Source of the DNA: Clostridium pasteurianum DSM 525 = ATCC 6013
GTDB taxonomy: Bacteria > Bacillota > Clostridia > Clostridiales > Clostridiaceae
Direction of reading: 5' to 3'
Length of the DNA: 64,000 nt
Assembly: GCF_000807255.1 (NCBI RefSeq)
Contig: NZ_CP009268.1
Span: 1,456,384-1,520,383, forward strand
Shown here: positions 35,745 through 45,333 of the stretch, in pieces
Position numbering within the stretch: the first letter of the stretch is position 1
Layout of the letters: every line of letters starts with the position of its first letter
Notes under the pieces: model-generated
What the model was told of the DNA's origin: nothing
The model's database searches: none
Seen by the model: the letters and a program-made list of their open reading frames with translations, nothing else
Made by a program: the position numbers and the translations under genes

Positions 35745-37238
35745 TTACTTTATTTTCAAAAAGTTCAATACAACATTTTTAATGTCTTTTTTATCACAAA
35801 CAGTGTTGTGGATTTGTGGTCTAGTATCAATATCCTTAATTCCTGCTGGGATAGGATAATTTCCTATTTTACTAAGTTCCTTTATTAGTTCGAATTCATT
35901 TACGCCATCATATTTTTTATCTATGGAACTCATAACAGACTTAGGGAATTTAAAAGGACTTGCAGTAGATAATATTACTGTTTTTGTAGCATCCTTAGTA
36001 TCCTCTTCATATTTTTTATATACTGAGTAGGCAACAGCAGTATGAGTATCTATTGCTTCTTTATAATCTCTGTAAAGATCAGTAATCACATAGCAAGTTT
36101 CTTCTTCAGAAGCATAGCCTGCATAGAAGTCCTGAAGCTTATTTTTCATATCCTCATCTATAGAATATTCACCTTTAGTTGATAGAGATTCCATTAGGGA
36201 TTTTACTTTTTCTGGATTTTCTCCACTTACAAAATATAATAATCTCTCTAGATTACTTGAAACTAATATATCCATTGAAGGAGAATTAGTAACATAAAAA
36301 TCTCTGTTCCTATCGTATCTACCTGTATTTATAAAATCAGTTAAAACTTTATTCTTATTTGAGGCACATATTAATTTATCAATAGGAAGTCCCATAGATT
36401 TAGCAAAGTATCCTGCAAGTATATCTCCAAAGTTACCTGTAGGAACTACTACGTTTATCTTTTCTCCTTCAGCTATTTCACCTTTTTTATATAAATTTAA
36501 ATAAGCGGAGAAATAGTAGACCACTTGAGGAATAAGTCTTCCTATATTAATGGAATTTGCAGAAGAAAACATAAATCCCTTTTCATTTAATTGAGATCTC
36601 ATCTTTTCATCGGTGAAAATTTCTTTTACAGCTTTTTGAGCATCATCAAAGTTACCTTTTATAGCTACAACGAAAGTATTGTTTCCATTGTGAGTTGTCA
36701 TTTGAAGTTGCTGAACTATACTTACACCCACCTCAGGATAGAATACTATTATTTTTATACCATCTATATTGTTAAAACCTTCAAGGGCAGCTTTACCTGT
36801 ATCTCCAGAAGTTGCTGTAAGAATTAAGATTTCTTTGTTTATACCTTGTTTCTTTACAGCAGTTTTTAAAAGGTGTGGAAGAATAGATAATGCTACATCT
36901 TTAAAAGCTAGAGTAGGACCATGATGAAGTTCTAAGAAAAAATCATTGCCAATTTTTTTTACTGGTACAATTTCGTTAGTATCAAATTTATCATCATAGG
37001 CTTTATCTATACAATTTTTAAGCTCTTCTTCAGTAAAATCAGTAAAAAATTTGCTCATTACAATATAAGCTAATTCTTTATAATCAAACTTTGAAAAATC
37101 TTTTGCATTAAAATCTATTTTTGGAATGTAATTAGGTACAAAAAGACCTCCATCTTCCGCAATTCCTCTTATTATAGCCTGTGAGGCGCTAACGGCTTCA
37201 CCTTGTCCTCGTGTACTTTTGTATATTAAATTATCCAA
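35745..37238 (-). CDS. thrC: Threonine synthase
   Basis: This PLP enzyme converts O-phosphohomoserine to threonine. It has 497 residues, the long (class II-like, yeast/E. coli) form. N-terminal YKSTRGQGEAVSASQAIIRG and EDGGLFVP are typical; the PLP lysine is in HHGPTLAFKDVALS (about residue 112), and the phosphate-binding loop is TATSGDTGKAALEGF. The last gene of the leftward operon ACT-thrB-hom-thrC, 88 bases after hom. GGAGG precedes its start. Confidence 0.95.
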   Translation of the reverse strand: MDNLIYKSTRGQGEAVSASQAIIRGIAEDGGLFVPNYIPKIDFNAKDFSKFDYKELAYIVMSKFFTDFTEEELKNCIDKAYDDKFDTNEIVPVKKIGNDFFLELHHGPTLAFKDVALSILPHLLKTAVKKQGINKEILILTATSGDTGKAALEGFNNIDGIKIIVFYPEVGVSIVQQLQMTTHNGNNTFVVAIKGNFDDAQKAVKEIFTDEKMRSQLNEKGFMFSSANSINIGRLIPQVVYYFSAYLNLYKKGEIAEGEKINVVVPTGNFGDILAGYFAKSMGLPIDKLICASNKNKVLTDFINTGRYDRNRDFYVTNSPSMDILVSSNLERLLYFVSGENPEKVKSLMESLSTKGEYSIDEDMKNKLQDFYAGYASEEETCYVITDLYRDYKEAIDTHTAVAYSVYKKYEEDTKDATKTVILSTASPFKFPKSVMSSIDKKYDGVNEFELIKELSKIGNYPIPAGIKDIDTRPQIHNTVCDKKDIKNVVLNFLKIK

Positions 37239-37326
37239 GGTATTTCCTCCTCAATATTTCTTTTTAATGTCTTTTATCTAAAAGTATTATTTTATTATTA
37301 ATGAATTACTTTTTTATATTGAAATT

Positions 37327-38622
37327 TTAGATGAATTTTTCAACTCTTATTAAATTTTTAATTTTATCTACTACATCAAGAGTTTTTAATTCTTCAATAG
37401 ATTTCATGATATTTCCTTCTAATGTATCATGAGTGATAAAAACTATAGATACAAGATTATTTTCATCCTTTTGTCCCTTTTGAATAAAGGAGGATATACT
37501 TACATCATTTTTACCTAATATATTGGAAATTTGACCTAAAACGCCGCTGACATCTTTTACTTTGAGTCTTAAATAATATCTTGAAGTAAATTCTTCTCTA
37601 GAAAGTACTCTTTTCTGTAAATCTGGATTATCAGCTAGAGCAATTGAACGTAAAGTCATATCATTTCTCACAATTGATATTATATCACCAGCCACAGCAC
37701 TACCTGTTGGAAGAGAACCAGCACCTCTTCCATAGAACATTAAGTCTCCTACGGCATTTCCCTTTATAAGTATAGCATTAAAGGAGTCATTTACGTTTGA
37801 CAATGGATGAGTTAAAGGAATCATTGTAGGATGAACTCTCAGTTCAAGAGAATCATTTTTCTCTTTTGCAATGGCTAAAAGTTTAATTGTATATCCAAAT
37901 TCCTTTGCATTTTGAATATCATGAGAAGTTATTTTTGAAATTCCTTCTCTGTAAATATCATTTACATTTACATTTATTCCAAAAGACAAAGAAGTTAAAA
38001 TTGCAAGTTTATATACAGCGTCATAAGATTCTATGTCAGAAGTAGGGTCAGCTTCAGCATATCCTTTTTCTTGAGCCTCTTTAAGAGCTGTTTCAAAGTC
38101 CATATTTTCAAGAGACATTTTAGTAAGAATATAATTGGTAGTTCCATTTATTATTCCTACAATTTCTTCAATTTTATTTGCAGTAAGACTTTCTTCAATT
38201 CCTTTTAATATAGGGATACCGCCTGCAACACTACCTTCGTAGTATAAAAGTACACCTTCTTTTTTTGCAAGATCCAATAATTCTTTACCTTGAGTTGCTA
38301 TCATTTGCTTATTGGCAGTTACTACGTGTTTTTTGTTTTTAATAGCCCTAACTACATAATCTGAAGCAGGATCAACACCACCCATTAATTCAACTATAAT
38401 CTGTATACTGTCATCATTTAATATATCATCAATGTTCTCAGTTAATATTTCTTTAGGAACATCAATGCCTCTATCCTTATTTACATCTTTAACCAATATT
38501 TTGCTGATTTCCAGTTCAGAAGCAGAACGACGTATTATTTCATCAGTATTATTCTTAAATATTTCCCAAACACCTTTACCTACATTTCCTAGACCCAATA
38601 AAGCTATTTTTATTTTATTCAT
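37327..38622 (-). CDS. hom: Homoserine dehydrogenase with ACT domain
   Basis: NAD(P)H-dependent reduction of aspartate semialdehyde to homoserine. The 431-residue protein has the Rossmann start ALLGLGNVGKGVWEIF, the catalytic domain with GTTNYILTKM and GYAEADPTSDIESYDAVYKLAIL, and a C-terminal ACT domain (about 350-425, YYLRLKVKDVSGVLGQISN) for threonine feedback. The start is ATG 38622 behind GGGGA. Thirty-eight bases separate it from thrB. Confidence 0.95.
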   Translation of the reverse strand: MNKIKIALLGLGNVGKGVWEIFKNNTDEIIRRSASELEISKILVKDVNKDRGIDVPKEILTENIDDILNDDSIQIIVELMGGVDPASDYVVRAIKNKKHVVTANKQMIATQGKELLDLAKKEGVLLYYEGSVAGGIPILKGIEESLTANKIEEIVGIINGTTNYILTKMSLENMDFETALKEAQEKGYAEADPTSDIESYDAVYKLAILTSLSFGINVNVNDIYREGISKITSHDIQNAKEFGYTIKLLAIAKEKNDSLELRVHPTMIPLTHPLSNVNDSFNAILIKGNAVGDLMFYGRGAGSLPTGSAVAGDIISIVRNDMTLRSIALADNPDLQKRVLSREEFTSRYYLRLKVKDVSGVLGQISNILGKNDVSISSFIQKGQKDENNLVSIVFITHDTLEGNIMKSIEELKTLDVVDKIKNLIRVEKFI

Positions 38623-38659
38623 AATTATGATTTTCCCCTTTTTACTTTATTTTTATTGA

Positions 38660-39559
38660 TTATTGGCATACTGTTATTTCAGTACCATTGCAGTCTGGTT
38701 TTAAAAGTTTTATTTCCCAAGAAACTTCCATAGTTTTCAAGTAGTTTTTCATATTTTCTAAGAAATCAATATTGTCTTTATGAATTACTGTCATCAAAGT
38801 AGAGCCTGATCCACTGATAAATTCGCCTAATGATCCAAATCTTTTAGCAGTTTCAAAAATTGAATTTAAATTTTTGATTGATTCGCCTCTATAGGGTTGA
38901 TGTATTTTATCTTGAAAACATGTTCTTAGTTTTTCAAAATCTTTATTATAAAATACGGAAATCAAAAGAGCTGCTCTAGAAATATTAAATACACAATCTT
39001 TTCTGTCATATTTGTCAGGCAAAACCTTTCTGCCACTTAAAGTACTCATTTTAAAGTTTGGTATTAATGCGGCAAATACAAGTTCTTCTGGTGGTGTTAT
39101 TTTAGAATATAATACCTGGTTATTTTCCACTAGGGAAACATCAAAACCACCTTCTAAGGCAGCAACTACATTGTCAGGATGGCCTTCTATTTCTGTAGCT
39201 AAATTTAAAATTTCCTGTTTTGGCATAATGTTACCCATAATATGATTAGCTGCTTTAATACCAGCAGCGATACAGGTAGCACTGCTTCCAAGACCTCTTG
39301 AAAGAGGCACATCAGCCTTTGTTACATTTATGTAAAGTCCTTTAAATTTATATTTATGTTTTTGAAAAGCCTTAATCATACTATTATATATCAGGTTTTC
39401 ATTCAAAGGAATTGAAGAGGGCTCTCCATTTTCCAAAAATATTATATCTTTGTCTGTTTCTTTAATTTGAAATTCATTATATAAGTTCAATGCCATACCA
39501 AAAGAATCAAAACCAGGTCCCATATTAGCGGTACTAGCAGGCACTTTAACTTTAAGCAT
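38660..39559 (-). CDS. thrB: Homoserine kinase
   Basis: A GHMP-family kinase of 299 residues making O-phosphohomoserine. KVPASTANMGPGFDSFGMAL is the substrate region; the ATP loop is PLSRGLGSSATCIAAG (about 90-105), and motif 3 EFISGSGSTLM is present. It begins 12 bases after the ACT-protein stop with a ribosome site GGAGAT, so the genes are tightly coupled. Confidence 0.95.
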   Translation of the reverse strand: MLKVKVPASTANMGPGFDSFGMALNLYNEFQIKETDKDIIFLENGEPSSIPLNENLIYNSMIKAFQKHKYKFKGLYINVTKADVPLSRGLGSSATCIAAGIKAANHIMGNIMPKQEILNLATEIEGHPDNVVAALEGGFDVSLVENNQVLYSKITPPEELVFAALIPNFKMSTLSGRKVLPDKYDRKDCVFNISRAALLISVFYNKDFEKLRTCFQDKIHQPYRGESIKNLNSIFETAKRFGSLGEFISGSGSTLMTVIHKDNIDFLENMKNYLKTMEVSWEIKLLKPDCNGTEITVCQ

Positions 39560-39570
39560 ACTTTCATCTC

Positions 39571-40008
39571 CTATTCCATTGCAATTAAATCAGCTTTAAT
39601 AACATTTTCAGTGTTTTTTATATCTTCTAATAATTGTTCCAATTTTATTTTAAGATTATAGATATCAAAGGTGATACTTACATTAGCAGCATTATTAATA
39701 GGTATATCTTGATTTATTGTAAGAATATTGGCATGATTTTCTGCCATTTTATCAAGTATTCTTGAGAGAGTACCAGTTTTATGACCAAGGAGTAAATATA
39801 TGGCTACTTTGGTACTTTTAGCAGTTTCAGAAACTGGAAAAACACAGTCTTTATATTTATAATAAGTGCTTCTGCTAATACCTACAATTTTTACTGCTTC
39901 ACTTATATCTCGAGCTTTTTTTAGATTTATAAGATCCTTAACTTCCATTACTTTTTCAAATACATCAGGGAGTACTTTTGTATTTACTAACAAATATTTA
40001 TTTTTCAT
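39571..40008 (-). CDS. ACT-domain protein, PheB-like
   Basis: A 145-residue protein with an N-terminal helical part that resembles a small helix-turn-helix (ISEAVKIVGISRSTYYKYKD) and a C-terminal ACT domain (70-145, VAIYLLLGHKTGTLSRILDKM, HANILTINQDIPINNAANVSITF). Such UPF0735/PheB proteins often head hom-thrB operons in Firmicutes and are thought to sense an amino acid; whether this one acts as a regulator or as a partner of Hom is open. It is the first gene of the thr operon; GGAGGGG stands upstream of its ATG. Confidence 0.85.
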   Translation of the reverse strand: MKNKYLLVNTKVLPDVFEKVMEVKDLINLKKARDISEAVKIVGISRSTYYKYKDCVFPVSETAKSTKVAIYLLLGHKTGTLSRILDKMAENHANILTINQDIPINNAANVSITFDIYNLKIKLEQLLEDIKNTENVIKADLIAME

Positions 40009-40396
40009 AAGCTTTTAATAAATACCCCTCCAACTAATTTAAATAATTATTAAAATAACAATTCTTATAGAAAAATTTTAATGATTATTTAAAATGCAAT
40101 TTTTAATTTATATGTCTTTGTATAAAAAACAAGTGTTTTTCTATTAAGGACTCCCTTGATATATTATCATAGCTATACTTATATTACAATCATATAATTA
40201 AATTTTTGAATAAGTAATATGAATAAAGATTTATTAGATTAATTTATATAAATATTATTATTAATTTATATAAATTTTTTAAAATTAAATATAGTACTTG
40301 ATAATTATACAGAAAATGGAATATAATAATATAAATGGATAAATTTAAGTTGAAAAACTGCATTTAAATATAATATATTATGAAGGAAGTGGTAAT
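40009..40396. other. Intergenic region between the divergent thr operon and WG-repeat gene
   Basis: Strongly AT-rich with no gene. It must hold the leftward thr promoter and the rightward one for the WG-repeat gene. I saw no T-box, terminator or clear leader peptide, so the attenuation-type control common for amino acid operons is not visible here. Confidence 0.5.
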
Positions 40397-42088
40397 TTGT
40401 TTAATTATAATGGTTCTATTATTAATATAACGGATGACAGTTTGACAAGAGACTCCTTCGAAACTTATGAAGAATTTAAAGAACGTATTGAAAGTTTGAA
40501 ATCAGTTAATATAGGGAAAGCAGAAATATTGATTGATAGTTACGATGCTCAATGTGGTATTTGTTTTATGAATGTAGAATTTTATAAATGGAAGTCTATA
40601 GCAAAAATTGATTATGACTACTTATATTTTATTCTTCAAGATAAAAAAATTGAGTATATAGAAAATTTAAATGATAGATATACCGTAAGAGCCAGTTTAA
40701 TAGTAAAAGGTGAAAAAGTTTATGTTAACACTGAAAGTATAACTATATGTGTAGAGGATATGGAATTAAAAGTTTATCCTATAAGCTTTATAAAAAGGTC
40801 CTTTGAAACGGAAAGTGATTTTAAAGATAGAATAATAAACATAAAAGATATGCCTTTGGGAAAAGTAATAATAGATAGGAACAACTATGATATAAACACA
40901 GGTGCCTTTAAAATACAGGTGAACATTGATACTTTTAAAGAAGTAAAATTTCCAGATTCAAATTTATTTTATATAGTTATAGATAGAGAAGAAGTAGAGG
41001 AATTTTATAGGGAAAATAGTTCATGTACCATTTATGGAAAATTGAATTATATAAATGGACAAATATTTGTAGATATTCAGCAAATATTTTTATTATGGAA
41101 GGAAAATAAAATTAGTGTACATACTGTCATTTTTAATAATTTATTTTTTGATACTACAGAAGAATATACAAATCAAATAAAATGTTTAAGCTTGTTATCA
41201 GCAGGTGAAGCTGTTTTAGATATAGATAGATATAATTCAAATGAAGAAATTCTTCCTTTAATTATAGAATGGGAAAGTTGGATAAAAGAATATATATCAA
41301 ATATAAAAAATACCTATATTGAAGCAGATAGAAGATTTTCAAAAGAACTCTATGAAGCTGGGGACAGGTACAAGGTCTATGTGGTATTTAGAAATGATAA
41401 TAACTGTTTAGAAGTGGAAACAATAAAGTTAATAAACTTTAAAGGCGAAACAGAAATTAGATTTAATAATTCAGAGAAAGGTACAGATAATACTGCAATG
41501 GAAGAGTGTCATACGGTAGTAGATGTTATTGCTTATGATTCTAGTCAGGAAGATGACTATATAATCAATGAAAAATTTGATTTCATTAATGGAATTGCAT
41601 TAATGAAGATAAATGGAAATTATACTTATGTAGATTCTACCGGAAAAAAATTAGGGCTTATAAATAATAGACTTATGAGATTTATAGATAGTAAAGGCAA
41701 ATATGGATATATGGATAAAGAGTATAGAATAACTATTATAAAACCTTATTTTGATTATATAGGATCTTTTAATGATAATATTGCTAGAATAAATATAAAT
41801 GATAAGTGGGGATATATAAATGAAGAAGGGCAAATAATCATAAGTCCTATGTATGACTTTGCAAGAGATTTTCATGATGGATTGGCAGCAGTAAAGATAA
41901 AATCTCTTATGAGAACTAAATGGGGATATATAAATAAATTAGGTGAAATAGTAATAAAGCCTAGATTTGATGAAGTAGGGGAGTTTTATAATGGAATTGC
42001 TCATGTAAAAGTTAATAGCATTTTAAGGGGAATTAAAGAGGGATTTATATATAAAGATGGGGAATTTCATGACTGTGTAAAAATATAA
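40397..42088 (+). CDS. WG-repeat protein with triplicated N-terminal module
   Basis: A 563-residue cytosolic protein of unknown function. Three related segments start FETYEEFKERIESL, FETESDFKDRIINI and FDTTEEYTNQIKCL, each followed by a beta-rich part with I/L-D-x-Y/N-x-Y/S-x-N (about residues 15-110, 130-225, 245-350). The C-terminal third (about 395-563) has WG repeats (KWGYINEEGQIIISP, KWGYINKLGEIVIKP, GFIYKDGEF). The start is TTG at 40397 with GGAAG upstream; there is no signal peptide. WG repeats are thought to mediate protein binding. Terminated by the stem at 42097. Confidence 0.75.
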   Translation: MFNYNGSIINITDDSLTRDSFETYEEFKERIESLKSVNIGKAEILIDSYDAQCGICFMNVEFYKWKSIAKIDYDYLYFILQDKKIEYIENLNDRYTVRASLIVKGEKVYVNTESITICVEDMELKVYPISFIKRSFETESDFKDRIINIKDMPLGKVIIDRNNYDINTGAFKIQVNIDTFKEVKFPDSNLFYIVIDREEVEEFYRENSSCTIYGKLNYINGQIFVDIQQIFLLWKENKISVHTVIFNNLFFDTTEEYTNQIKCLSLLSAGEAVLDIDRYNSNEEILPLIIEWESWIKEYISNIKNTYIEADRRFSKELYEAGDRYKVYVVFRNDNNCLEVETIKLINFKGETEIRFNNSEKGTDNTAMEECHTVVDVIAYDSSQEDDYIINEKFDFINGIALMKINGNYTYVDSTGKKLGLINNRLMRFIDSKGKYGYMDKEYRITIIKPYFDYIGSFNDNIARININDKWGYINEEGQIIISPMYDFARDFHDGLAAVKIKSLMRTKWGYINKLGEIVIKPRFDEVGEFYNGIAHVKVNSILRGIKEGFIYKDGEFHDCVKI

Positions 42089-42096
42089 GAAAATTT

Positions 42097-42142
42097 AAGA
42101 GCTGTTTACAATGTTTATTTATCCATTGTAAACAGCTCTTTT
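42097..42142. terminator. Bidirectional terminator between the WG-repeat gene and gapN
   Basis: A perfect 17-bp stem (42097-42113 with 42124-42140) and T tail; converging genes on both sides. Confidence 0.85.
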
Positions 42143-42191
42143 GAAATAATGCGAATGAATTAAAATATTATATTGTTATTTATAAGATATA

Positions 42192-43646
42192 TTACTTTAG
42201 AAGATTCAATACAATGGCTTTAGGCCTGCTCATAGCTTCAATACTGTAACGTATACCCTGAGTTCCCATACCAGAAGATTTAACTCCGAGGAAAGGAAAA
42301 TGATCAGGACCTCTTTCAGTTTTATTATTGATTTGTACTGTACCAACTTCAAGCTTTTTAGCGATATAAAAAGCGTCATCAATATTTTGGGTAAATACAG
42401 AAGATTGAAGACCGTACTCAGATTTATTTGCAATGTCTATGGCTTCTTCTATATTTTTTATACGTATTATAGGAAGTACAGGCCCAAAAGGTTCTTCCCA
42501 AGCAAGTCTCATATCTGTAGTAACATTATCAAAAAGAGTTGGATATATTAAATTTCCTTCTCGTTTATTTCCAACTAGCAGTTTAGCACCCTTATCAATA
42601 GCGTCATCAATTAAGCCTTGAACAAAATCTGCGGCTTTTGAGTCAATTAAAGGAGTTATATCTACTTCATCCTTTGGGTTTCCTACTTTTAATTTCTTTA
42701 CTTTTTCCTCTAAAAGAGATACTAATTTATCTGCTACAGTATCTAAAACTAAAACCCTCTTAACTGCTGTACACCTTTGACCTGAATAGCTGTACGCACC
42801 AGAAACTATATTTTTAGCGGCTAATTCTAGATCAGCATCTTCAAGAACTATAGCGGCATCTTTTCCCCCAAGTTCCATCATCATTGGTATCATATTTGCC
42901 TCTTTAGCAATATGCTTACCTACTTCTGTACTGCCGGTAAAATTTATAAAGTTTACATTTTTGTGAGTGACAAGATAATCACCAATTTCAGAACCTCTGC
43001 CAGTAACGGTATTTAATACTCCTTTAGGAATACCTGCTTTATTAAAGACCTCTGCCAAATATAATGCACTTATTGCACCTTGAGTAGGTGGTTTTAACAC
43101 TACGCTGTTTCCGGCTACAAGTGCCGGAGCTATTTTGGAAGCAGATAGATTAACAGGATAATTAAAAGGAGATATTGATAGAACAACCCCTAATGGAACT
43201 CTCGTAACAAAAGATAGTTTACTTTTATTAAAACCAGGAAAGTTATCTCCGCCTATTGTTTCACCTTCAATATGTTTTCCTTCACTAGCTGTAAATCTTA
43301 TAAAGTCCACAGTTCTTTTAACTTCTGAAATTGCTGATTTAGAATCTTTGGCAATTTCCAGCTGCATTATTTTAGCGATTTCTTCTACATTTTCCTCTAA
43401 AATATCAGCAGCTTTATAAAGTATTTCTGCACGTTCACTTATTGGAGTTTCTCCCCACTTTATTTGAGCTTCTCTAGAAATTTCAAGTACTTCATCTACC
43501 TCTTCTTTTGAAAGAGCTTGGATGCTGCCAATTATAGATTCATCTACGGGTGATTTTAGTTCTATTGTATTTTTGTTTTTGCTTTCAATCCATTCTCCAT
43601 TAAACAAGCTTTTGTAGTTTTTACCATTTGATATATTTTCAAACAT
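42192..43646 (-). CDS. gapN: Non-phosphorylating NADP-dependent glyceraldehyde-3-phosphate dehydrogenase
   Basis: An aldehyde dehydrogenase of 484 residues that oxidises glyceraldehyde 3-phosphate to 3-phosphoglycerate and yields NADPH without ATP, a known NADPH source in clostridia. ALDH features: SPFNYPVNLSASKIAPAL, nucleotide GSTEVGKHI, catalytic glutamate in MELGGKDAAIV and catalytic cysteine in YSGQRCTAVKRV; the latter context is typical of GapN rather than other ALDHs. The end KSSGMGTQGIRYSIEAMSR also fits. AGGAGG precedes the ATG. Monocistronic. Confidence 0.9.
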   Translation of the reverse strand: MFENISNGKNYKSLFNGEWIESKNKNTIELKSPVDESIIGSIQALSKEEVDEVLEISREAQIKWGETPISERAEILYKAADILEENVEEIAKIMQLEIAKDSKSAISEVKRTVDFIRFTASEGKHIEGETIGGDNFPGFNKSKLSFVTRVPLGVVLSISPFNYPVNLSASKIAPALVAGNSVVLKPPTQGAISALYLAEVFNKAGIPKGVLNTVTGRGSEIGDYLVTHKNVNFINFTGSTEVGKHIAKEANMIPMMMELGGKDAAIVLEDADLELAAKNIVSGAYSYSGQRCTAVKRVLVLDTVADKLVSLLEEKVKKLKVGNPKDEVDITPLIDSKAADFVQGLIDDAIDKGAKLLVGNKREGNLIYPTLFDNVTTDMRLAWEEPFGPVLPIIRIKNIEEAIDIANKSEYGLQSSVFTQNIDDAFYIAKKLEVGTVQINNKTERGPDHFPFLGVKSSGMGTQGIRYSIEAMSRPKAIVLNLLK

Positions 43647-44052
43647 TGATGCACCTCCTAAAACTCTATACTAATTTTAAAGCTTCAATTTTATTTTATT
43701 ACTTTAAATTGTCCATTATTATATAAATTATAATATTAATATATGTCTTTATAAATTCTTGATAATATTAATTATTATATAATAATCATAATAAATAATA
43801 TCTTTTTCATCAAGTGTTAAATAAGATAAATTTTAAATAAATTAGGAAGTTATCATCAAAATCTATTAAATTAAACTTAAAATAATTATGAATTTATATT
43901 GTTAATTAATCAATATAATTAAAAAATAATAATATAATACTATTAGATATATTTACATCATATATTATATAACAGATATTAAAGTATATTTGCAATTGAG
44001 GAAAATATTATATATACTTTTAAGTATAGGATTGATAAAAGAGGCGATTAGT
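43647..44052. other. Very AT-rich intergenic region
   Basis: About 400 bases with no credible frame. It should carry the leftward gapN promoter and a rightward one for the gene at 44053. No distinctive operator or hairpin was identified. Confidence 0.4.
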
Positions 44053-44634
44053 ATGACTGTAAATAATAAACAAAACAAAAGTTATATTGAAAATTTAGTA
44101 AATTCAATAACAAAATATATTTCAAAGGGAAAAGAAGAAGAACTGCGTGAAAAAATAGCAACTTCTATAAAAGAAGAAATTTTTTCAAAAGATATTGAAA
44201 TTAGATTAAATGCTAGAGATTTTTCAGGAGTAGGACTTTTAGATAATTCTACAGCAGAGCTTACCTTTTTATTTTCAACTATATTTCCTGTACTCATAGA
44301 TGACAATGGAGAAAGATTTAGATTGTATAAGCATAAGATAGAAATAGCACTATCTGGAGAAATGAAAGACAGGTTTATATATATTCTTTCAGATGGAAGA
44401 CTTACTTCTGGAGAATTTAAGTGTTATAGGCTTTATGATGATGAGTATGTGTATATAGTAAAAAAAATAATTGAAAATATACCTAGATTACGAGATACAT
44501 TAAAGTCAGCCTTAAAGGATTTAGATAAAGGTATAAAAGATATTGATGTTAAAAAGCAGTTATCAGAGCAGCACATCAACAGAGCTAAAGAAAATGCGGA
44601 TAAATTGTTTAAATTACTTGGAGTTAAAATTTAA
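44053..44634 (+). CDS. Hypothetical protein
   Basis: I do not recognise this 193-residue soluble protein. It starts with a helical region (NKSYIENLVNSITKYISKG), followed by a mixed alpha/beta core (IEIRLNARDFSGVGLLDNSTAELTFLFSTIFPVL, split around residue 75) and a long C-terminal helical region rich in Lys and Glu (150-193). GAGGCGA stands 6-9 bases before ATG 44053; a TTG at 43990 would extend it by 21 hydrophobic residues but lacks a ribosome site. It is placed directly upstream of the trp promoter. Confidence 0.55.
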   Translation: MTVNNKQNKSYIENLVNSITKYISKGKEEELREKIATSIKEEIFSKDIEIRLNARDFSGVGLLDNSTAELTFLFSTIFPVLIDDNGERFRLYKHKIEIALSGEMKDRFIYILSDGRLTSGEFKCYRLYDDEYVYIVKKIIENIPRLRDTLKSALKDLDKGIKDIDVKKQLSEQHINRAKENADKLFKLLGVKI

Positions 44635-44647
44635 TTTAAGCAATACA

Positions 44648-44676
44648 TTGACAATTATGAAAAAATGTTGTTTAAT
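44648..44676 (+). promoter_or_regulatory. Promoter of the trp operon
   Basis: TTGACA (44648-44653), 17 bases, TTTAAT (44671-44676), just after the preceding gene's stop. Transcription would start about 44683 and enter the T-box leader. Confidence 0.75.
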
Positions 44677-44699
44677 AATATTAAAGTTATTTTTTATAA

Positions 44700-44956
44700 A
44701 CAATCTATGATCAGAAGTAGTAAATACGAGAGTTTAATTAAAGCGAGTTTGGAATGGTGAGAGCCAAATATTGTAGCTTGTATTGAATGGATCTGTGAGA
44801 TGCAATGTGAAATTTTAGTAGCAATAGCCGGTAGTCTACCGTTAAAGAGACAGGATATCGAAATTTTATTTCTGTATCTGTTAAAGAAAAGTTTTGTAAT
44901 TAGGTGGCATAGCGAAGTTTAACACTTCGTCCTTAAAAAGGATGAGGTGTTTTTTA
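44700..44956 (+). promoter_or_regulatory. T-box riboswitch, tryptophan specifier TGG
   Basis: Stem I contains GGTGAGAGCC and the specifier context TATTGAA-TGG-ATCTGTGAG, putting TGG (44788-44790) in the specifier position. The T-box core TAGGTGGCATAGCGAAG is at 44901-44917, and the terminator stem CACTTCGTCCTT/AAGGATGAGGTG plus TTTTTT at about 44923-44956. Uncharged tRNA-Trp should allow readthrough into trpE. Confidence 0.9.
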
Positions 44957-44959
44957 TTT

Positions 44960-45142
44960 ACATTATCGTATTTTCCCATGACTAATTGTTGCAGCATACT
45001 CCATTCATGAGTGAAGGATAGCAATAGCATGTCTTAGGCGTATTGATAATGTATAATTCGAATCTTGCACTTATAATATAAAATTAAAATGGGTGGCACC
45101 ACGGTCACTTCGTCCCATATTCAGGACGAAGTGACCTTTTTT
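44960..45142 (+). promoter_or_regulatory. Second T-box-like attenuator lacking a clear specifier stem
   Basis: A second core GGGTGGCACCACGGT (45091-45105) and a strong terminator (GGTCACTTCGTCC 45103-45115 with 45124-45136, then TTTTTT) follow. Only about 130 bases separate it from the first terminator, and no GAA-TGG specifier context or stem I landmarks were recognised. It is either a degenerate second T-box or an attenuator sharing the first stem I. Confidence 0.75.
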
Positions 45143-45149
45143 AATTTTA

Positions 45150-45306
45150 GGCATATTCAAATAAATAACTAGTCAGTATGCTAGCTTATTTTGAATCCTA
45201 CTGCGTCAACAGAACCCTCAGATAGCTCACTATCTTCGGAACCTGTTTCCTTGCAGGATTCAAAATATTCGTTGCATCTTTGACTTACTATTTATTTTCA
45301 CATGCC
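45150..45306. mobile_element. MITE copy 1, in the trp leader
   Basis: A 157-bp palindromic element with tips GGCAT at both ends in inverted orientation, and TTA on each side (45147-45149 and 45307-45309) as a 3-bp target duplication. The arms share long inverted matches (AAATAAATA, TATTTTGAATCCT) for about 50 positions around a loop with CTGCGTCAACAGAAC. It codes for nothing. It sits between the second trp terminator and the trpE ribosome site at 45316-45322. A second copy lies at 60679. Confidence 0.88.
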
Positions 45307-45333
45307 TTATTATTTAAAGGAGACGTGAAATTT

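Noticed and set aside
45280-45333. Upstream start for trpE
   Set aside because: It would begin inside the MITE; the ATG at 45334 has the only good ribosome site and matches the TrpE N-terminus.
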